Part shown: piece after piece, positions 57,481-64,000 of the stretch
Layout: every line of letters starts with the position of its first letter
Position numbering within the stretch: the first letter of the stretch is position 1
Assembly (NCBI GenBank): GCA_028015205.1
Contig: CM051512.1
Span: 19,127,139-19,191,138 of the forward strand
From: Mytilisepta virgata
Lineage: Eukaryota; Mollusca; Bivalvia; Mytilida; Mytilidae
DNA: 64,000 nucleotides
Reading direction: 5' to 3'
Program-made: the position numbers and the translations under genes
Notes under the pieces: generated by a model
The model's input: only the letters and a program-made list of their open reading frames with translations
What the model was told of the DNA's origin: nothing
The model's database searches: none

Positions 57481-60208
57481 ACAATTTATCATTGATATAA
57501 GTACATTGTTGAAAAATATAAATTTTATTTGTACTCACTGCAAAACATGTGAGAAATACTCAGTAAACATTGCATTTATTTATACCTATTTCTAAGGCTT
57601 GTACAAATAAAATTTACATATATTGTATATCTAGATGTTAACTGGGCTTCTGTAGCAAGTTTATTTCAACCCTCCATCAGCTGTGTTACTGGAGAACTCC
57701 GTCAGCTTGGTAACAGTGACTGTTGTGTAGAAGATCCTGGGTTTGAGTCTATTTGACATCAGAAAATAATTCTCTTCTGTTACAAAGGCCTTGGAGTTAT
57801 CGGAATAATAAGTAAAGATTTTAATAGTACATATTGATTTTGTTTTTTTTCTTTACAAATCATTGTGCAGCAGGTGTGGCAATGATAAATATTTTTCTTG
57901 TATTTAAACTTAAATGCAAATTCTTCCTAATTCAGCTGAAATGATCGAATGGACAAACTTAAAATAAGATATTTTGATATTTAATTGCAAAATTTAAGTA
58001 CTAGTCCATATAGAATATCTATGTCAAAAAGGGATAACTTGAAAATTGTCCAGTGTTTTTTTTTTTTTTTTTTTTTCAAAAATCCTGGCAAATATTCTTC
58101 TGCGTAATCATCTGACAGTTATAACGTTTCACCACCATATAATCACAAGTCACGTAAAACTCCAATAAACAAAAAACACATAAAAACAAATTATACAAAA
58201 TCAACTAAGTAAGATGGCCAATCGTCAAAACTTGCACCCAATCTCTGTAAATAAACAAATTGGAATCAGGAAGTAAATAAACGATGCAGTATGCAAATTA
58301 TGTCGTAAACAAGAAAGACGGAGAAACAAATCAACGAGAATTGGATTGATGTTTGCGTAATTCCTTCTACAGATCTACTTTGTAATCAAGATGTTATTGT
58401 ATTTCTGAAAACTTGGGAAGGAGTTGTTCCTTTTCAATTAGAAACGTTGTGACTTGATTGTTTTAAGAATTACAAGAATTTTTCATCTCAAATAATGGAA
58501 ATTGATTACGTGGACCAATTGACAGTGAGGCGATATTGTAAATTGTCATCTTGACATTGACATAGTGTGGGGGTGTTCTGTTTATGTGATGTTTGTTACT
58601 TCTAAGAAACGTTTCATTGTTGATTTTCTATTTCATTTAATTAAAGTATTCAGTTTCATAAAAAAAAAACTGAGAATAAAACTCATTTATTTCTGTCCAA
58701 AATTTCAACATATTTCATGATTCAGAAAGTTTAGATTTTCAAGTAGAAATATCAGTGAAAATTTAGCCAGGATGTTACTGTGAAGTTGGTAATAACATGC
58801 ATTGCCTTAACAAGTCCCTGTGGAAAGCTATAGTCAAAATAAATATTTTGAAGTCAATAAATTATCCAATATTCAGATATGGAATTTCTTACATAATTGT
58901 AGACAAATCAAAAACAGAAGAAATATATGGAATAAACTAGAAAATGAAATGAACACGTCAAGAAGTGACACCAGTGTTAACATAAAAAAGGTCCTTTTCA
59001 GTCGAGCAGTTGTTGCATACTTGAAAAAAGTAGAATATCCCATTTCAATTAACCACACTACATAAATCTATTGGTTTCATCATATACCAAATTGATACAA
59101 TTACTAGATTTTCTTCTGAACAAATTGACATTGATCCTGTGGATATATTGACAAGATACAGTGTAGTTATAAGTTTCCTTAACCTTTATAAAAACTTTTG
59201 GTTTAATATGTATGTTTCTTTGCAGATGATTTATGCTTTGTTTAAATCAACATTTAGGTATCTGAGTTTTAATTTTTTTTTTTTTTAAATTCTTTTTGTT
59301 AATGGTTTGTTGTTTGGAGTTACTACTTTTTACTAATTTTAATCAATTGCCATGTTGGACTGTATTTTAATCATAATGTTAAAGGAACAAAAACAAAACA
59401 AGAATAAAAGACAAACAACATTGGAACAGTGAAATTAAGAATGACATGGCAATCATGTGCACATGGCAAAGCTAAATGAAAAAGACATCACAAAACAATA
59501 TCGCTACCTCAAGCCAAATAAAAGGTGTGTCAGATAAGGTGCTATGGGAGGGTAATTATGATTTTCCATCTAAGACACTTTCAAAATACAAAACTTGAGA
59601 AAAATTTATCTGTCAACTCCTTTAAGGAAGTTACTTAAGGTAGATAATTCAGCTTGTTCCTTTGATTCTTTTGGCCACATACCTGTGAGAAATTATTATT
59701 TTCTTAGTTAATGATTCTCATGAACACGTATAATGTAAATGCTCCTTTAAAAGCAGTGATTATTAAATCACACATGTTACATGAATTAAGTTTTAGTATT
59801 ATTGGAGCATAACATTTGATTTTATGGGAAGAACAAAGTGGTGGATTAATTAAAAAACTCTTTAGTTTAGGAGTTAAAATTACTCAAAAGTAACACAAAA
59901 TTTATTGTTTTAAATTTTCTTGTCATCTTTCAACTTTCTAGTGATGTTGTCATAGAATTCCAAATTGATCTCTGGCATGAAATATGTGTTCATAAAACAA
60001 AGTTAAATGATCTTTCTAATGGTTGCATAAAGATTTCCTGTCATAGTGCATTATGCTAACAAATCATGTTTAAAATTTGTAAATGAAGATGATTTAAGAT
60101 GTATGCCCTTGTTTTATGATAAAAATCATGCTACGTGCATTTTATTTGAGTTGAAAAATAATGCACTATAATCCATGTCTTTTCTTCTCATTGAATTAAC
60201 CACACATT
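57481..60208 (+). other. KIF13 intron: no gene seen
   Basis: This is AT-rich sequence with a T-run of more than 20 near 58053-58076. A plus frame of 81 codons at 58820 resembles no protein I know and has a conflicting minus frame; I do not call it. Confidence 0.4.
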
Positions 60209-60222
60209 CATCTATTCAGATA

Positions 60223-60574
60223 CTGCCTCGGTGGTCTCGTGGTAGCGTGCTCGCTCCGAGTGAGGAAGGTTGCGGGTTCGATCCCCGGCCGGGTCAAACC
60301 AAATACATTAAAATTGGTATTTGCTGCTTCTCTGCCAAGCACGTGGCATCTAGGAGTAAGAGCAAAGACTGGTTGGCTCGGAGTCAGTATAATGTGTCCG
60401 AGTGAGGTGATATGTCTTCCTGCGGACAGTTACCTCGTCAGCTAGCACATTAAAAATCCGACTTAGCGTGTCGGTCTAGTACAAAGCAGGGATCATATTC
60501 ATTATCATATGAACATCTTCTTGTCCTGATATGCACCTGGTTGCCACTGGACGTTAAATAATAATTCATCCATC
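60223..60574 (+). mobile_element. tRNA-derived SINE family A, full length with target duplication
   Basis: This is the best copy. The head is GGTGGTCTCGTGGTAGCGTG, the B-box is GCGGGTTCGATCCCCGGCC, and the body has CACGTGGCATCTAGGAGTAA, AATGTGTCCGAGTGAGGTGA, CGGTCTAGTACAAAGCAGGG and CCTGATATGCACCTGGTTGC. The tail is ATTCATC-type. An exact 14-bp direct repeat CATCTATTCAGATA flanks it (60209-60222 and 60575-60588). Other copies lie at 21680, 37905, 39085, about 47098 and 51740. Confidence 0.93.
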
Positions 60575-60588
60575 CATCTATTCAGATA

Positions 60589-63004
60589 ATTTATAAGATA
60601 ACGCACCGGTCATTTTCAAATGCATGATTTCATCTTTTAACTTTTTTAAAAGGTTAATTGGCAACAAAACTTCATTTAATTGAGTCTCATTGCAAATCAT
60701 CTAATCATAGATGTTTGTCATATCTGTATTGATTTGTTTTTGATATTTGAAGTTTGTAATATCATACAAATTTTGTATTTGTTACTGTTATGACCTTGAC
60801 CTCAATTTTTGCCAAGTTTAAACATTCAAATTTTTACAACAATGTCATCTTTAGCTTTCAAACAAGCCATTATAACTATATGTGGGTTTGTGGTAATGTA
60901 AGTTCTCCAAAATCCAATATCCAACCGTCCACTAATATCACCAGGCATCAATTAATGTATTTTGTTTAAAGAAAAAATCAGGCTCATAGATTGCCACAGA
61001 ATTTTTTTTCCAAGTTTCAAGATAACTGGTACTTTCTTTCCACTTATATAAATGAGTCAAAATGTCTTCTCCCCCTTCCCCCTCTTCCAATAAAAATCAA
61101 ATGGTTGCTTTCTTATTGTATATTGCACACTGTTATATGTTAACTTTTCCCAGCTGTTCAATATTAATATCAATATCTATAAAAGCTTTCTAATAATTGA
61201 CAAAAATTTCTAAATTTTGTTTTTTTGTTTTATTAAGGACTAAATGCTGGTATCGTTTTTATTTTACGCAGTTTTATTCAATATTGGATGTTTGTTTATT
61301 ACAGAATAATGAGATTGTCAATAATTATCTGGTTATTGTAATTACCTAATATTTGCTTTTTCTCCAAAACTGAGTACTGGTATGGAAAAAAACAAATTAA
61401 TTGATATTTGTGAGTTTAATTCTTTTGTGGATGCAAAATAAATTGATATGCAGAATAGACAGAATTAGTTTTAGGGAAAACCTTTCCATTGTGGTTTTCT
61501 TAATTTATAATGGTTGGCATTTGATGGCTAAAATTTGCCGTATTTTTGATGTGCTTTTAATGGAATACCAAAAAAAAAAAAAAAAGTAAGTAAATAAAAA
61601 TGAAATATGCAGAACACCTGCAGTTGCCTCATAGCCCCTTCAGCCTTAAATGCTCCCCTCCCCCACCTCCTTTTAAGATTGATAGCAAATATATTTTATT
61701 ACAATACAAGTCAGTTCAACATCACAGTTGATTTTGAAATAAATAGAGTACTTAGAGAATATTAGTTTCAATATATAAAAAATGTATCCAGCTGTTCAGT
61801 ATATTGATAATTCGTGAAGTAACATTTACCTTACATAGATATGATAATTTCTTCTTTATATTCTCTGAATAGATAATGAAGTCAGTTATAACATAAATAA
61901 ACTGTCCAAAAATAGGTCAAGTATTTTTTTATTGAATGATCAAAAAGTCATTATGAAAGGGGGAGGGGTGAAGACTGGATAGCTTGCCAAGTTTTCACTT
62001 TTTCCAATACTTGATATAAAAGTGATCTATTATATATATATTATAAACGTTATACTTAAATGTTACCTGTACTTGGTCATTACGACCACAACAAGTAATA
62101 TGACCAGATAGGTACGTAATACGAGATGTCGTATATCATCAGACACCTCAGTGGGCTTGTATGTAAAATATGTCGGTAAAATGGTCATTTGCACCAGGTG
62201 GTTATAATATTTCTAAAGCTATATTGGAATTTTGTATGGATATAATATTGCCTTCTTGGTAGATGTGTATATTGTTGTGGATTAATTACAAGTTGAATTT
62301 ACATGTGACAGGAAATTTTTATGTTAATTTCATTTTTGTATGAAATTGATACTTGTTTTTATGTGGAGTTGATACATTTTTTTTGGAATATAAGGATTAT
62401 CATTAGAGGAGTGTTAAGTGAACAAGGTAAATATTCTATGTTCAAATAGTGAAAAACATTGTAAATTTAGGCTGTAAAAGAATATAGTTCTATAATCTTC
62501 TTGGAGAGGCCAGGATTTAAAAAAAAAATGATTGAAAGATTCTGATGAGCACTTCTTGTATTATTAAAAACATGAGCTTTTCTGGAAATTCAATGATATT
62601 TAAAAAATGAATATCCGACCTCATACTTACTTTGTGGACATACAAGAAAATCTTGTGGGGTATATTGTAGGGCATAGGGTAAAAGTTTGGTAGATCATAG
62701 GGCAGGAATAAGAAAAAATTTTGAACTCCTTGATCTCATTTTGTAAGTACATGTATGCTAATTGAAGTATAAAGGACTTAATTTCTGCAGAAGCTCAAAT
62801 TTGAAAATCAAACTTAAAACATAATGAATTCTTTTGCTGTAAAAAATTCTGTGAAATGCTTATTATTTGTTGTACGCCAATTTTCGTTGATGTCAATGAA
62901 AATATTAACTGAATTTACAGTAGTAGAAAATATTAATTCATGAAAGATTTTGTTATCATATTGTGCAGCTTCAGGTACTTGGTGTAGTGGGTATCATTTT
63001 AAAA
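60589..63004 (+). other. KIF13 intron: no feature seen
   Basis: This is AT-rich sequence with short homopolymers (A-run near 61570-61585). I see no gene or alignable repeat. Confidence 0.4.
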
Positions 63005-63175
63005 TTAATGAAACCTGTATAAACCCTGAGCAAATTGGAAACCTATCTAAACCCTAGTGTCAGAATATACAGTGCGTATTCTTCAGTAAATTAATCTGTG
63101 TAATCCAAACAAAGTTTTCAGACCTAAAGGTGTTTTATTTTGACAGGTTTTATTTGATTTTGTACATACCTTAAC
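63005..63175. mobile_element. MITE with ACAGTGAAAC ends, copy 2, degraded
   Basis: GAAACCTGTATAAACCCTGA, AAATTGGAAACCTATCTAAA and TTCTTCAGTAAATTAATCTG align with 43917-44096. The terminal CAGT bases are eroded. It lies about 500 bp before the last KIF13 exon in the window. Confidence 0.55.
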
Positions 63176-63678
63176 TAACGGACCTGAAAGACTGATAAAT
63201 TTTTATCAAAAAATACTGAAACAGAAGATTGGTATGACAAAAAATAAATTTTCTGCAAAGTGTTGCTGAGAAAGGAGAACCATTTCAAGTTGGTGCACTG
63301 GCATGTGGAAGTCATATATGACTTTTTAATGTATTGAAAGATATACATAATGCATTGTATTATTGATTCTCATAAAAATATGAATGTGATTTAGGAAATT
63401 TTCTTTTAAGGTGAAGGTCAAAAACTTACTTCGTCAATTAAAACATAGTTGTGTCTGGTTTAGAACATTTGCGTGCATATTTGAATATTGTCATTAATTG
63501 AACTCCCCATCAGTTGCATAATGACATCAAAGCTTGAAATTTTGTATTGTGTATGAAGATTTCAACATGACTTAATATTTTCTCTCAGTACCTCTGGTAA
63601 TCAACTCAAATTAAAGACAAGGACTAATGTCCACTATAAAGATTTTTGGTAGAGAATTATTTTTATTATTTTTTTTAG

Positions 63679-63815
63679 GATCATACATTAGTTGGAAGAC
63701 ATGATGCTCCCACTCAACAAGACATACAGCTCAGTGGTCTCGGGATTATGCCAGAACATTGCGTTGTTGACATAGAACATAACGATGTATACGTTACACC
63801 ACTAGAAGGAGCAAG
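63679..63815 (+). CDS. KIF13: KIF13 exon: FHA domain core
   Basis: The acceptor is TTTTTTTTAG and the donor is GTAAGC. The exon reads DHTLVGRHDAPTQQDIQLSG, then LGIMPEHCVVDIEHNDVYVT and PLEGA, ending two bases into a codon. The GRxDAxxxxDIxLxGxGIxPEHC pattern is the kinesin-3 FHA core, a phosphopeptide-type fold involved in dimer and cargo control. The gene continues beyond the window. Confidence 0.93.
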
Positions 63816-64000
63816 GTAAGCCATGCTGTTTTATCTTCAAATGAAGGAATTGATAAGGTGGTAAAGTAAAATGTACTGTAAATAAAATGTTGATAGTGGT
63901 GTAGTTCTTACCGCTCGACTCATCCTAAGGATGCCAATGATCCATATGTCTTAAATTACAAAAATGTATATGTCAAACTTATGACTTGAAAATGATTTAA

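Larger units (their letters stand above)
1062..63815 (+). other. KIF13: Kinesin-3 (KIF13-type) gene locus, partial at both ends
   Basis: Nine exons on the plus strand join in frame through GT-AG introns and give about 410 residues of a plus-end-directed microtubule motor. In order they encode the P-loop (GSGKSYTMMG), the switch I region ([11 protein letters not shown]), switch II (DLAGSERA), the motor end and neck ([24 protein letters not shown]), a coiled-coil segment, and the start of an FHA domain (DHTLVGRHDAP). The wording [19 protein letters not shown] and [12 protein letters not shown] fits KIF13A/B better than KIF1/UNC-104; this rests on my memory of the families. KIF13 motors carry vesicle cargoes along microtubules in the cytoplasm. 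The first exon(s), up to the GQT of the P-loop, lie before the window. The rest of the FHA, stalk and tail lie after it. The introns are very uneven: two exceed 26 kb, and the first of these holds three genes on the opposite strand. Confidence 0.93.

Noticed and set aside
58820..59065. An 81-codon plus frame as a small gene
   Set aside because: It has a conflicting minus frame of similar length, AT-driven composition, no recognisable motif and no splice context.
60223..60300. tRNA gene suggested by A-box and B-box-like sequence
   Set aside because: The same head is attached to a conserved 300-bp body in several copies with target duplications and cannot fold as a full tRNA, so it is a SINE promoter.

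Overview
The window is eukaryotic, AT-rich, intron-rich nuclear DNA, most probably from a marine bivalve of the mussel (Mytilus) type. The case for this rests on giant repeat-filled introns, two families of tRNA-derived SINEs, fragments of a reverse-transcriptase element whose 3' tail I recognise from mussel genomes, and a CTGTC/CCGTC-rich interspersed repeat typical of bivalves. The species call is inference.

The backbone is one plus-strand gene that enters and leaves the window: a kinesin-3 of the KIF13 type. Nine exons (1062-1248, 3231-3318, 4311-4445, 30871-30983, 31623-31734, 32710-32922, 35878-35988, 36631-36765, 63679-63815) join in frame through GT-AG sites. They give about 410 residues, from the P-loop through switch I, switch II, neck and coiled coil into the FHA domain. 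Two introns exceed 26 kb.

The first giant intron (4446-30870) holds three genes on the minus strand, each encoding a predicted single-pass membrane protein: a 2607-residue leucine-rich-repeat/mucin protein (7806-15629), a 309-residue protein with a short exterior and a charged tail (18847-19776), and a two-exon, cysteine-free, Q/N/R-rich type I protein of 1183 residues (exons 29948-29750 and 27800-24448).

The most striking structure starts at the 5' end of that intron. The last 57 nt of the switch-I exon plus the first 9 nt of the intron, including the 5' splice site, are tandemly amplified about 18 times as 66-bp units, then decay over another 500 bp. Because 66 is divisible by 3 and the units are open, most copies offer an in-frame alternative donor that would lengthen a motor-domain loop by 22 residues per unit. 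A 398-bp MITE ends only 20 bp before the same exon's acceptor, so this exon sits between two repeat structures.

The second giant intron (36766-63678) shows no convincing gene. It holds MITEs, foldback elements, SINEs, a 76-bp tandem array and local duplications. All calls come from reading the sequence; nothing was searched against a database.
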